DNA from: Shewanella atlantica
GTDB taxonomy: Bacteria > Pseudomonadota > Gammaproteobacteria > Enterobacterales > Shewanellaceae
Direction of reading: 5' to 3'
Assembly (NCBI RefSeq): GCF_003966265.1
Contig: NZ_RXNV01000004.1
Span: 186,001 to 250,000 of the forward strand
DNA: 64,000 bases
Position numbers and translations under genes: made by a program. The notes under the pieces are model-generated. The model searched no databases. It was given only the letters and a program-made list of their open reading frames with translations, and was not told where the DNA came from. Positions 1 to 8,109 of this stretch are shown piece after piece (position 1 is the first letter of the stretch; each line of letters begins with the position of its first letter).

Positions 1-532
1 TAAAGAGCAGCGCCATCAACATGATGAAATAGGTAATAGCAAACTCGATCCCGTTGTTTAACACCACGAAATTGCCCGAACTTGTCAGCCACTCGTAGTT
101 ACCATTTTCCTGCAGCAACTCTTTGGCTTTAGCCAACTTATCTCCCGCTGCGAGAACCTGCTCGTTGGCGAGCCAGGAATTAACATCTGCGATGGCCAAC
201 CAACCGTTATCCCAGTGAACCGAAAAAGCGGCGACTAACATAGTGACCATTAAAGGAATCGAGACCAGGCGTGTGGCTAACCCGAGGATCAGAAGTATGC
301 CCCCAAAGAACTCGGTGCCGGCAGCGAGTCCCACCATCACTTCAGGCATTGGCAGGCCGAGTCCCCAGTCGGGATTGCCAAACCAGGCGGCAGTATCACT
401 GAAATGCGATAACTTGTTGTATCCAGCCTGCATCAACACGGGTGCGAGGTAGAGTCTGAGCGCCAGAGGAGCCAGACCTTCGACGTATTGGAGTAACCCT
501 AAAATCTTTTGATATATTTTAACTAGTGGCAT
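1..532 (-). CDS. DoxX-family membrane protein, 3' end cut by the window
   Basis: An open frame runs from ATG at 532 to the window edge without a stop, giving about 177 residues of a DoxX-family integral membrane protein. The N-terminus (MPLVKIYQKILGLL, then LALRLYLAPVLMQAGYNKL) and the segment GTEFFGGILLILGLATRL match the first helices of the family. A polar stretch of roughly 50 residues separates these from a later membrane segment (NNGIEFAITYFIMLMALLF). That long hydrophilic insert resembles the HvfX-type DoxX proteins linked to copper-binding RiPP clusters, but no DUF692 or DUF2063 partner is visible, so I do not assign that role. The next genes on this strand are the thiamine operon, whose thiK stop is about 130 bp upstream; co-transcription is possible but unsupported. 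Family call firm, role unknown. Confidence 0.8.
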   Translation of the reverse strand, partial: MPLVKIYQKILGLLQYVEGLAPLALRLYLAPVLMQAGYNKLSHFSDTAAWFGNPDWGLGLPMPEVMVGLAAGTEFFGGILLILGLATRLVSIPLMVTMLVAAFSVHWDNGWLAIADVNSWLANEQVLAAGDKLAKAKELLQENGNYEWLTSSGNFVVLNNGIEFAITYFIMLMALLF

Positions 533-662
533 CGCTAATCCTTTTTATCACTACTGTCACAATAGACCATCATGGATAGGAATAACTTTCATCAGACTTT
601 AACTTTATGTCAACATTATCAAAATAACTAGAATTTGTTACCGAAGGGTCTGCGGATGGGCT

Positions 663-1694
663 TCAGCAGATAAGCGCGACAAAATCGTCGAAACAATCCA
701 GGTACTCCTGAGAATTATGAGGGTTTTCCCCGGTATCGTTATTTTGAGCGGCAACGGCAATATCGCCACTGTCAGCCGCCATCAACAGAGACCAGCAAGC
801 GGCAAAGACCCAATAGATATTTATTGCATCCGGCAGTGCCGTCTTCGCATCAGGGGTTAAGTTGGGGTGACCGTCCAGATAACCATCGATTAAAAAATGA
901 CGCTGCGCAGTGGAAAGTGCATGAGTCGACAGGACCCCCGCGATATCGAACAGAGGATGAGAGGTGCAGGCATACTCAAAATCGATACAGTACAGCTTCC
1001 CCTCTTTGTACAGTAGATTATGAGGGTTGAGATCCCTATGACTGTATTGGTCTGAGCGCGAACAGGCATTGAGTCGGTCGAGCCAGATATTAATATCATC
1101 CTCTAATGCCAGCAATTCCAGATGACTCATTTGCCATTGAACCGCCAACTCCGAGTAGGGAAGGGTCGACAGCTTAGCTGCGATAAGCGCCAGTTTATCC
1201 CGATAGGTTTGCCACTGCTTAGTTACCCCCATAATATTTTCGGGGACAGGCAGACGAGATATACCTCTTAGAAAGGGTAACAACAGGGTTTCAGCATCGG
1301 GCCATAGCGTCGATTCATCAATCAAAGGGTGCGCTGGTTTTGCCGTTAATAAGCTACCCCACTGTGCTTCAGGAGCTTGCTGAACATACTCGCTAAGGTA
1401 ATAAGCATGGTCCTGACTGACATAAAACAACTTAGGTGCTAACCCCTGATTTGCTGCTATGTTCCAATTTCTCACTTCAGATTGACGATCACAGAGTTGA
1501 CTGCTCGCCGATGAGTTGACCCTGAGTACCCAGTCCAGCTCGCCATCGTTAATAAGAAAATTTTGATTACTCAGGCCATGAGCGAGCGGTGTCGCCACAC
1601 TCCCGTAAGTAAAGTTTAACCCCGCAAGCTTAAGCTCATCGATTACCGATGCCGGCAGCACTGACAGGAGGGTCTTTGTCTGAACTTTACTCAT
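663..1694 (-). CDS. thiK: Thiamine kinase-like phosphotransferase (ThiK, APH/choline kinase fold)
   Basis: A 343-residue protein of the aminoglycoside phosphotransferase/choline kinase fold. The catalytic loop is YSHRDLNPHNLL (H219, D221, N226) and the metal-binding motif is YCIDFEYA (D238). The family phosphorylates small hydroxylated substrates with ATP; ThiK converts salvaged thiamine to thiamine phosphate in the cytoplasm. The substrate is inferred from context: it is the last gene of an operon beginning with a TPP riboswitch and containing a PnuC/PnuT transporter and a YkoF-like thiamine-binding protein, and it lies in the same neighbourhood as hinT and ycfL, as thiK does in E. coli. Choline kinase is the main alternative. 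ATG at 1694 is the only good start near the N-terminus. Confidence 0.82.
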   Translation of the reverse strand: MSKVQTKTLLSVLPASVIDELKLAGLNFTYGSVATPLAHGLSNQNFLINDGELDWVLRVNSSASSQLCDRQSEVRNWNIAANQGLAPKLFYVSQDHAYYLSEYVQQAPEAQWGSLLTAKPAHPLIDESTLWPDAETLLLPFLRGISRLPVPENIMGVTKQWQTYRDKLALIAAKLSTLPYSELAVQWQMSHLELLALEDDINIWLDRLNACSRSDQYSHRDLNPHNLLYKEGKLYCIDFEYACTSHPLFDIAGVLSTHALSTAQRHFLIDGYLDGHPNLTPDAKTALPDAINIYWVFAACWSLLMAADSGDIAVAAQNNDTGENPHNSQEYLDCFDDFVALIC

Positions 1695-1799
1695 CTTTCA
1701 CGTTCCAGATAATCGGTGCATAACTGATAATAATACTGACTAAGCTTTGCCATTAATCATCGCTAAGACCATTTATTAAGACGATTCAATTAAACCAGT

Positions 1800-2441
1800 C
1801 TAATAAGAGAGAGCCCGACTCTGCTCACGCATGGTCGATTTCCATAAAAAGTATCCTCCGATAGCCATACCGACATAGAGAATGAATAACAATGACGTCA
1901 GCATCAGCCCTTTTTGCAAATACAGATAGATAGAAGCAAGATCTATGATGACCCAGTATAGCCAATTCTCTAACACTTTTTTGGCAACCAGATAGGTCGT
2001 CATCACCGCAAAGCAGGTCGTTGCCGCATCGAGGTAAGGATAGGAAGCCTGAGTATGGTTAGACATCAAATAGCCTACCACGCCCGAGATAGCCGCCGTC
2101 ACCAGGATGATCTGAGTATGGCGGGTCAGGCTCCAGGAGATCACGGCACTGCCATGTTCATCCTGCTTTCCCTTAGACCACTGCTGAAATCCATACACGG
2201 CCATGGCCATATAGTAGATATTTAACACCGACTCCATCAGCAGCGACACCTTCCAGAAAAGCGCCGTATAGATGGCAGTACTGAAAAATGCAGCAAACCA
2301 ACACCATATACTTCCTTTCATCGCCAGAACTAAATATCCAGCCGCCAGAATAACCGCAACTGCCTCCCACGCCGTCAAGGCATTTGCCTCGGCTAAAGCA
2401 CCACTGACTGTATTCAACAATGCAGCCCAAAAATCTGTCAT
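1800..2441 (-). CDS. pnuC: PnuC/PnuT-family transporter, probably for thiamine
   Basis: A 213-residue hydrophobic protein with about seven membrane segments and the PnuC-family pattern (aromatic-rich YMAMAVYGFQQW, and ENWLYWVIIDLASIYLYLQKG near the C-terminus). PnuC proteins are facilitators of the SWEET-like fold that trap vitamins after cytoplasmic phosphorylation. Classical PnuC takes nicotinamide riboside; the TPP-regulated subgroup is called PnuT and is predicted to take thiamine. The upstream riboswitch and the downstream kinase gene favour thiamine, with ThiK providing the trapping phosphorylation. The gene is flanked by short gaps inside the operon; the gap on the 5' side contains a 13-bp perfect hairpin. 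Family certain, substrate inferred. Confidence 0.85.
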   Translation of the reverse strand: MTDFWAALLNTVSGALAEANALTAWEAVAVILAAGYLVLAMKGSIWCWFAAFFSTAIYTALFWKVSLLMESVLNIYYMAMAVYGFQQWSKGKQDEHGSAVISWSLTRHTQIILVTAAISGVVGYLMSNHTQASYPYLDAATTCFAVMTTYLVAKKVLENWLYWVIIDLASIYLYLQKGLMLTSLLFILYVGMAIGGYFLWKSTMREQSRALSY

Positions 2442-2486
2442 TACTCTATCCGCTTTCTATGTCTGATTAGTCATCTGCTAAATGAA

Positions 2487-2520
2487 TAAACTCATATTTA
2501 CACGAGCAAATATGAGTTTA
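2487..2520 (-). repeat. Perfect 13-bp inverted repeat inside the thiamine operon
   Basis: Arms TAAACTCATATTT (2487-2499) and AAATATGAGTTTA (2508-2520) flank an 8-base loop. It lies between the YkoF-like gene and pnuC, so it would form a stable hairpin in the operon mRNA. Only a broken T-run follows on the minus strand, so it is more likely a processing or stability element, or a leaky attenuator, than a full terminator. Confidence 0.6.
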
Positions 2521-2545
2521 TAACATCGTGTTCCGGCAATACCGG

Positions 2546-2806
2546 TTACTCGCTGTGAGAGAGATCCAACTCACCACCAATAAATTTACACACAAATACG
2601 GCCTTGCCCCACTTCTCATGGGCGGCTTGCATCTCAACAGCAAGCATAGACATCACATCGCTGTATTCACCGCAGACCTGAGTAGCCATCGCATTGGTTT
2701 TACGCTCAATATTCGAGTAACTATCGACCCGACCGATAAACCACTTGATTGGATCCAGGTAGTTATCTTGTAAAGGGTAACAGCTTATCTCAGCAGTTAA
2801 TTTCAT
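2546..2806 (-). CDS. YkoF-like thiamine/HMP-binding protein
   Basis: A small protein of about 86 residues starting MKLTAEISCYPLQDNYLDPI and containing MATQVCGEYSDVM and GKAVFVCKFIGG, the pattern of single-domain YkoF-related thiamine/hydroxymethylpyrimidine-binding proteins (ferredoxin-like fold). I chose ATG at 2806 because the family N-terminus begins exactly there and AGAGGTCA precedes it; a longer frame to 2854 adds 16 unrelated residues. Its place between the receptor and pnuC under one TPP riboswitch supports a role in thiamine handling. There is no signal peptide, so a cytoplasmic binding or sensing role is more likely than a periplasmic one. The biochemical role of the family is still poorly defined. 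Confidence 0.75.
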   Translation of the reverse strand: MKLTAEISCYPLQDNYLDPIKWFIGRVDSYSNIERKTNAMATQVCGEYSDVMSMLAVEMQAAHEKWGKAVFVCKFIGGELDLSHSE

Positions 2807-2901
2807 TTCATTGACCTCTGGCAGCCCTCTTTTTGAAGAAGAGAATCGCCACAATTAAATTAAAAGATACTAAATCATCAGATAGCTAACACTAGACTGA
2901 T

Positions 2902-5094
2902 TTACATGAACTTGACGTTAACGGTTAACCCTAACTGACGGGGATCACCATAACGTATATATTGCTTATCAGCCCAGTCCTGATCCGGCTCGTTGCCGAA
3001 GTAGAAGCCACGGGTACCATACTGTTCATCAAACAAGTTACGTCCCCACAGGTAGGCTGACCAAAGATCGGTTTCATAGCCCAGGCGTGCATTAAAGATA
3101 GTATAGGCATCAGACTTAGACTCGTTACTGTCTGAATAGTAGAAGTCACTCTTGCCACTGGTCGTAAGATTAGCAAACCAGCCAGAATCGGTACGATAGG
3201 TCGCGCCTGCGCTATAGGTGAAGTTAGGCGAATGAGCCAGTTCACGGCCCGACAGGTCGACGGTTCCGCCATACTTATCCTGATACTCATAATCACCATA
3301 GGCAGTTTCCAGCCAGCCCAGAGTAGCATAGAGCTTAAGATTATCGGTCGCGTACCAATTGCCCTCTAACTCGGCGCCATAATTGTGCGAGCTTCCCGCA
3401 TTTTCTGTATATAGGATAAACTTCTGTGGCTCATCAGGATTTTGCTGAGATGCTGACACCTGCTGATCACGTCTGTCCATATAGAAAAATGACAAATTGG
3501 TTGACGCCTGTCCCTCTAACCAGTTGGATTTCAATCCGATTTCATAGTTATACAGGGTTTCGGTATCGTACTCTTTCTTGTCAGACAGTTCGGTTGGCAG
3601 CGACATATTAAAACCACCCGCTTTATAACCTCGTGCGACTCTTACATAGGCCTGCTGAGTATGACTCAAGGTCTTGCTCAGAGCGATATGTCCTCCCCAC
3701 ATAGTTTCACTCGGGTTAAACGCATCGCCGGCACTATCACTGTACTCACTGTCACGGCTCTCGACTCTGGCACCAACAGAAAGTGAGTAACCATCACCTA
3801 AATCTGAGTCTAATTGCGCAAAGACAGCCAGGTTTTCAGCGTCATATTCCGCCGTTAATGGATCTTCCCAACCGTTATAGATCTCTAACGTATCGTTATC
3901 TTCATCGAGTTTCATGCCATAGAGCCCCACTAACCAGTCGGTACTCCCGGCAAAAATTCGTCCGGCTTCGGTTGAGCTCAGTCTGAACTCCTGGCTGACG
4001 GTTTTGCGTTCACCCTCTTTATTCCAGGTGTAATCATATTGGCAAGCCTCGCCATAACAAGTCAGATCTCCCCAGTAATCCGGGTTGGCCCAGTCGCCGT
4101 CGTAACCATGATGATGCTGAGTTTGTGCATAGGAGGTCAAAGAGACAAGTTCGAATGACTCGGCCCCCGAATAGGTCATCTTCAGCGAGCTACCCGTGGT
4201 GCGCTGCTTATCGACACCGGGCTCATCGGTGAGCGTATCGAAACCGTTGTTGTCTAATGTCCAGGCATCGTAGCCATTATTATAATCGGCATGAAGCAGG
4301 GTAAGGTCTAGCTCAAGATGGTCGGTTGCATACCAACGTAACTTGGCACGACCGGTAAACTCGTCACGTCCATTGGTGTCATCCAAGCCCAGGTAGAGGT
4401 TGTCTCTATAACCATTTTGCTTATGTTGCTGCAAAGATACCCGATAGAGTAGCTTGCCCGAATCGGTCAAGGGACCAGAACTAAAACCACTGAATGTGGT
4501 GAGATCATCGCCTCCTAAAGATACCTCGGCGCCATGTTCGAAAACATCGGTAGGATCGTTACTCTTAAGGTAGATTAAGCCTGCGAGTGCGTTAGCACCA
4601 TAGCGCGTTCCTTGTGGACCCCGAAGCACTTCGACCTGCTGAAGATCATACATGCTGGAGATCATACCAAGGCCGGACATATCAATATCATCGATGATGT
4701 AACCCACCGAAGAGTTAGGTGCGCCCTGATACTCCTCCTGCTCTCCGACACCACGGATCTGGAAGTATTTAGGTCTGGAGCTACCACCGGACCAGTTGAA
4801 GTTAGCAATCGAGTTAAGTACCTCTTCAAAATGCTGCGCGCCCTCATCTTCGATCTGCTGTTGATCGATGACGGTAATGCTCGAAGGCATTTTGTCTAAG
4901 GAAGCACCTCTGAAATCGGAGGTGACCACAATCACTTCCATATCATCGGAAGCGGTAGGCTCATTAACTGGCTCGGCAGAGAAAGCATAGCCGCTGGTCA
5001 ATGCTGTAGAGAGTGCCGTTGAGATGGCAAGTGCGACGGGTGATACGCGTTTTATGGTATCAGAATTAAAACTTAGTGATTTAAACGTAAACAT
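2902..5094 (-). CDS. TonB-dependent outer-membrane receptor, predicted thiamine uptake
   Basis: A receptor of about 730 residues with an N-terminal signal segment ending ...SGYAFSAEP, a TonB-box-like stretch (MEVIVVTSDFRG), a plug domain (SSITVIDQQQIEDEGAQHFEEVLNSIANFNW, with VEVLRGPQGTRYGANALAGLI) and a beta-barrel ending in an aromatic-rich strand (LGLTVNVKFM). The frame extends to a TTG at 5127, but ATG at 5094 is preceded by GGGGTCCT and opens a normal signal peptide. The TPP riboswitch directly upstream makes a thiamine compound the probable ligand, with TonB energising passage across the outer membrane. Genes for thiamine binding, inner-membrane transport and phosphorylation follow on the same strand. 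Ligand identity is inferred from regulation and context only. Confidence 0.88.
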   Translation of the reverse strand: MFTFKSLSFNSDTIKRVSPVALAISTALSTALTSGYAFSAEPVNEPTASDDMEVIVVTSDFRGASLDKMPSSITVIDQQQIEDEGAQHFEEVLNSIANFNWSGGSSRPKYFQIRGVGEQEEYQGAPNSSVGYIIDDIDMSGLGMISSMYDLQQVEVLRGPQGTRYGANALAGLIYLKSNDPTDVFEHGAEVSLGGDDLTTFSGFSSGPLTDSGKLLYRVSLQQHKQNGYRDNLYLGLDDTNGRDEFTGRAKLRWYATDHLELDLTLLHADYNNGYDAWTLDNNGFDTLTDEPGVDKQRTTGSSLKMTYSGAESFELVSLTSYAQTQHHHGYDGDWANPDYWGDLTCYGEACQYDYTWNKEGERKTVSQEFRLSSTEAGRIFAGSTDWLVGLYGMKLDEDNDTLEIYNGWEDPLTAEYDAENLAVFAQLDSDLGDGYSLSVGARVESRDSEYSDSAGDAFNPSETMWGGHIALSKTLSHTQQAYVRVARGYKAGGFNMSLPTELSDKKEYDTETLYNYEIGLKSNWLEGQASTNLSFFYMDRRDQQVSASQQNPDEPQKFILYTENAGSSHNYGAELEGNWYATDNLKLYATLGWLETAYGDYEYQDKYGGTVDLSGRELAHSPNFTYSAGATYRTDSGWFANLTTSGKSDFYYSDSNESKSDAYTIFNARLGYETDLWSAYLWGRNLFDEQYGTRGFYFGNEPDQDWADKQYIRYGDPRQLGLTVNVKFM

Positions 5095-5170
5095 AGGACC
5101 CCAAATTAATATTTTGAGATCCGGCAACTGGAAAAGCGAGAAAGGTTGTACAAATACAATTGTACTTATT

Positions 5171-5275
5171 GGCCCATTCCTACGCCGGTATTAGCCGGAT
5201 CAGGTTCAAAGGGTTTGTCTTGTGACATCTCAGACACAGCACCATCAATTATCAGTACTGGATCACCCCTTGGCG
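5171..5275 (-). promoter_or_regulatory. TPP riboswitch (THI element)
   Basis: Read on the minus strand the segment holds the conserved parts of the THI element in order: GGGGTGATCC, CTGAGATG, ACCCTTTGAACCTGATC, then GGCTAATACCGGCGTAGG and a closing GGG. These form the pyrimidine- and pyrophosphate-sensing helices of a TPP aptamer. It ends about 75 bases before the receptor start; the intervening sequence includes GTACAATTGTATTTGTAC, which can fold as an alternative hairpin and may be the expression platform. TPP binding should repress the receptor-YkoF-pnuC-thiK operon. Confidence 0.93.
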
Positions 5276-5341
5276 CCGGCAAGTATACATGAGTTAAACA
5301 AGTGATTGACATACTTATGTCATCATTAAGTGAATTTTCAT

Positions 5342-5371
5342 AAAAAAACGTCAGCTATACTGACGTTTTTT
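5342..5371. terminator. Bidirectional intrinsic terminator between ycfL and the thiamine operon
   Basis: ACGTCAG and CTGACGT form a stem around CTATA, with seven As on one side and a T-run on the other. It lies downstream of ycfL and upstream of the TPP riboswitch, so it separates the thiamine operon from the hinT-ycfL transcript. Confidence 0.85.
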
Positions 5372-5423
5372 GTAAAAATTTTAACCAATCACAACGAGTA
5401 CCATAGGACTAATCGGAAAATGA

Positions 5424-5813
5424 TTAATTTGAGAAAGCTTTTCTCACGTACAACTCATACCTGACTGCATTGGCATTCGGGGCAAGCGCCGTCACCTGCA
5501 TGCGTTGCTTTCCGTGGAGTTTTAACGATTTCCAGGCACTCGCTTCATCCTCTATGGTAAAGCCGCTGATATCATACCAGGTGAATTTATATTGAAGACG
5601 CAGATCTGTGGCAACCTTGCTCTGTATGATCCCCGAGCCCTGCAGCAGATCTCCCTGTTGACGAGCCTGGATCTGCTCAACAGTCACTTCACTGCCAAAA
5701 CTTCTGTTATCGACTCTCACCTCACCGGTCGAGCTGCCCATGATACCTGAGGTATGTGGGGCACAGGCGGTGAATAACAGTGCTAAGGCAAACGCCAATA
5801 TTAATTTTTTCAT
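5424..5813 (-). CDS. YcfL-family (DUF1425) lipoprotein
   Basis: A 129-residue protein with a lipoprotein signal (MKKLILAFALALLFTACAPH, lipobox LFTAC) and a single DUF1425 domain; the core KVATDLRLQYKFTWYDISGF is typical of YcfL. In E. coli ycfL lies between hinT and lpoB-thiK. Here it also follows hinT (with a thioesterase gene between), and thiK is on the same strand further along, so part of that order survives. LpoB, the activator of PBP1b, is absent from this position. YcfL is predicted to be an outer-membrane lipoprotein; its function is not established. A terminator follows at 5342-5371. Confidence 0.8.
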   Translation of the reverse strand: MKKLILAFALALLFTACAPHTSGIMGSSTGEVRVDNRSFGSEVTVEQIQARQQGDLLQGSGIIQSKVATDLRLQYKFTWYDISGFTIEDEASAWKSLKLHGKQRMQVTALAPNANAVRYELYVRKAFSN

Positions 5814-5869
5814 CGTAAATTTTCTCTCTTTAACAGAAACGGCTCCGGTCGAAGTTACCGAACCTGAAA

Positions 5870-6874
5870 TTAATCAATCAAAAAGTGCGCCCTCGCCGTA
5901 GCGATAAGCTTCTTCCTGCTTGTCTGCCAGCAATCGATGCTGACGTTAGCCACCCTGCGGCCCTGTCGCGTGATCTTACATTCAGCAAACGTATCTTTAT
6001 GATAACCAGCCCTTAAGTAATCAATTGAAAAATCGACAACCTTAGGCACTTTTGAGGTGTTCATAAATACCATTAACTGAACGATGGCTGACATCTCCAT
6101 AAATCCGGCAATCACGCCACCATGAATAGCAGGCAGAGTCGGATTACCGATATTGTCATCCTTGGCGGGTAGCCTGAACACCAGCTCATCACCGAAACGC
6201 TCGACTGCCATACCGATAAAGTTGGTATAGGGAACATGGGCTAACAGGTGACTGAAATCATTTAGCTCGGTGGCCTGCTTAACTATCTCCTTTACGTCCA
6301 GCAATGCCGAACGTCCGGGAGTGTGTGTTTCACTCTTGCTTTGAGATTCTGTCGAGGGCGACACATTCGGGGACTGCTCACCAGTCTTGCCCAACAAGGC
6401 CTGGCGAAAATTATCGCCTATCATCTCGGGGCTTATCCGCATAAATGAACCGACGGCATGAGCTATCGGATCATCGATAGAATCTTGGTAGGCAATCGCA
6501 CGTGTAAATGCCACACTCGAAGATATTTTATAGCATTCGGCAAAACCATATACAGGCTTATTGGGCTCAGCCGGTTTCATATAATCGACACGCAGATCCA
6601 GAGTCGGTGATAGCTCTAAACTATGATAGTGATCATAGATAGAACACACGACGGCACTGCCGCTAGCCGTATCCATCAAGGTTGTGATCACACCACCATG
6701 GATAACGCCGGTATCCGGATAACCAATCAATTCACTGCTATAGGGCAGTTCTATCAGTACATGGTGCTCACTCGCTTCATGCACTGTCAGCTTAAGACGA
6801 CGACACTGCGCAAGTTGATCGACGAAACGGGTCGCTATTTGTGTCAAGGGGAAAAACTCAGGATTAACCTTCAT
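5870..6874 (-). CDS. Double-hotdog PaaI-like thioesterase
   Basis: A 334-residue protein with two PaaI/YdiI-like hotdog domains in one chain. The first (about residues 15-150) has TGVIHGGVITTLMDTASGSA and LDLRVDYMKPA; the second (about 200-330) has PAIHGGVIAGFMEMSAIVQL and FSIDYLRAGY. Both keep the HGG motif at the start of the central helix that shapes the acyl-CoA site. A polar Ser/Thr-rich linker (about 160-190) joins them. Hotdog thioesterases work as dimers of single domains, so this tandem chain could make an intramolecular dimer. Only the first domain has an acidic residue at the usual catalytic position (LMDTAS); the second has FMEMSA. The gene lies between hinT and ycfL. Substrate unknown. 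Confidence 0.8.
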   Translation of the reverse strand: MKVNPEFFPLTQIATRFVDQLAQCRRLKLTVHEASEHHVLIELPYSSELIGYPDTGVIHGGVITTLMDTASGSAVVCSIYDHYHSLELSPTLDLRVDYMKPAEPNKPVYGFAECYKISSSVAFTRAIAYQDSIDDPIAHAVGSFMRISPEMIGDNFRQALLGKTGEQSPNVSPSTESQSKSETHTPGRSALLDVKEIVKQATELNDFSHLLAHVPYTNFIGMAVERFGDELVFRLPAKDDNIGNPTLPAIHGGVIAGFMEMSAIVQLMVFMNTSKVPKVVDFSIDYLRAGYHKDTFAECKITRQGRRVANVSIDCWQTSRKKLIATARAHFLID

Positions 6875-6890
6875 GACTCCGTACTCACCA

Positions 6891-7247
6891 TTATCTGTCA
6901 GGGTTCAACATACGTCCCAAAGGCTCACCGCCAAGCAGGTGCATATGTATATGAAACACCTCCTGTCCGGCATGTTTATTACAGTTCATAATTAAACGGT
7001 ATCCATCTTCTGCAATTCCCTCTTCCGCGGCTAGCTTAGCGGCAACAGTCACCATGCGCCCCAGAGCTTTCTCATCTGATGCTTTAACTTCGTTCACGGT
7101 TGGAATTAGATGGTTGGGTATAATTAGGATATGGCTCGGCGCTTGTGCACTGATATCACGAAAAGCGGTAACTAAATCATCCTGAAACAAGATATCTGCA
7201 GGGATTTCACGACGAATAATTTTACTGAAAATGGTTTCTTCGGCCAC
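6891..7247 (-). CDS. hinT: HinT, histidine-triad nucleotide-binding protein
   Basis: A 118-residue HIT protein with [19 protein letters not shown] at the N-terminus and the triad HIHMHLLGG (from [14 protein letters not shown]) near the C-terminus. HinT hydrolyses nucleoside 5'-phosphoramidates such as aminoacyl-AMP. The start is GTG at 7247, preceded by GAGGACAT; it opens [10 protein letters not shown] as in other family members. It is the first gene of the hinT-thioesterase-ycfL set, with about 17 bp to the thioesterase gene, so co-transcription is likely. Length is normal for the family. Confidence 0.93.
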   Translation of the reverse strand: MAEETIFSKIIRREIPADILFQDDLVTAFRDISAQAPSHILIIPNHLIPTVNEVKASDEKALGRMVTVAAKLAAEEGIAEDGYRLIMNCNKHAGQEVFHIHMHLLGGEPLGRMLNPDR

Positions 7248-7448
7248 TATAATGTCCTCGACTCGATGGGAATAATAGAAGTATACCTATATTTAAGGCT
7301 TTATGATCAATAGCACACCAGATTCATCTTTCTTAAAAGCATCCACCGATTATAGCTGACTGAACCTGCTGTCTAAATGAACAAGCAACTACTACCAAGT
7401 TCAACCACCTTCACAAAAGAAACAGCAATTAAACAAAAAGCCAATAAT

Positions 7449-7462
7449 TATACAATTGTATA
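7449..7462. promoter_or_regulatory. 14-bp palindrome upstream of the TetR-like gene, candidate operator
   Basis: TATACAATTGTATA is a perfect palindrome about 65 bp upstream of the TetR-like start, within AT-rich promoter-like DNA. Its position fits an autoregulatory operator, but AT-rich palindromes also arise by chance. Confidence 0.35.
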
Positions 7463-7527
7463 TACATTGATATTGACAAGAGTACTAGCTAGGCATCTAA
7501 TAGACAAAATTTTTCCGGAATAACATC

Positions 7528-7941
7528 ATGCTTACCGATAAAGAAACCGCGTTGCTTAATGCCGCTACCGATCTGATCAGAGAACATGGAATGATAGCCC
7601 TGAACATGTCAGATGTTCATAAGAAGGCCGGATATTCACGAGCGGCTCAATATCAATCCTTCAGTGATAAAAACTCTCTGCTTGCCGCACTATGCATGCG
7701 TGAGTTAGTGCAAAACAGTTGTGCAATTGAAGAGCAGAGGTATAAAGAGTTAACCGGTGACTTTACCGTTGTACTGAGACCCGTTGTCTACAACTACCTG
7801 AAGCTAGCCGATAGACTCATGATAGATTCCGCCTTCGATCAGATGTTCAAATTAGTACAAAACCTGCCTGATGTAGCAGAGTTTTCTTTCATCAAACAAG
7901 GTTTTGAATTCTTAAATACCGAAAGAACACAAAAAGCCTAA
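7528..7941 (+). CDS. Short TetR-like transcriptional regulator
   Basis: A 137-residue protein whose first 50 residues form a TetR-type helix-turn-helix (LLNAATDLIREHGMIALNMSDVHKKAGYSRAAQYQSFSDKNSLLAAL). The usual YxHF segment is replaced by YQSF. The remainder, about 80 residues, is shorter than the roughly 140-residue ligand domain of typical TetR proteins, so this may be a truncated or minimal regulator. ATG at 7528 follows CCGGAATAAC. It is divergent from hinT and sits alone; no obvious target is nearby except itself. A GC-rich perfect hairpin follows at 7953-7975. Ligand unknown. Confidence 0.7.
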   Translation: MLTDKETALLNAATDLIREHGMIALNMSDVHKKAGYSRAAQYQSFSDKNSLLAALCMRELVQNSCAIEEQRYKELTGDFTVVLRPVVYNYLKLADRLMIDSAFDQMFKLVQNLPDVAEFSFIKQGFEFLNTERTQKA

Positions 7942-7952
7942 CACCATCGCCT

Positions 7953-7975
7953 CGGGCGAGTTTCAAACTCGCCCG
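7953..7975. terminator. GC-rich perfect hairpin between converging genes
   Basis: CGGGCGAGTTT, one base, then AAACTCGCCCG: 11-bp arms lying between the TetR-like gene and the convergent small membrane protein gene. No T-run follows on either strand, so termination by this hairpin alone is uncertain. Confidence 0.5.
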
Positions 7976-8109
7976 GCTACCTCTAAATATCAAGAGCCAG
8001 ACAAGATATCCTGCCCAAACTCTAGATCATAGAGCCTAACCCCTTCAATTTGAGCAAAACGTGTTGGCACGCAGAGCAAACATATTTTCCATCCAGGGTA
8101 TTTTTTGTC

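Noticed and set aside
5155-5164. TACAATTGTA shared by the thiamine operon leader and the TetR-like promoter at 7451
   Set aside because: Short AT-rich palindromes occur by chance, a near copy is also found at 22852, and in the leader it overlaps a likely hairpin; no basis for a shared regulator.
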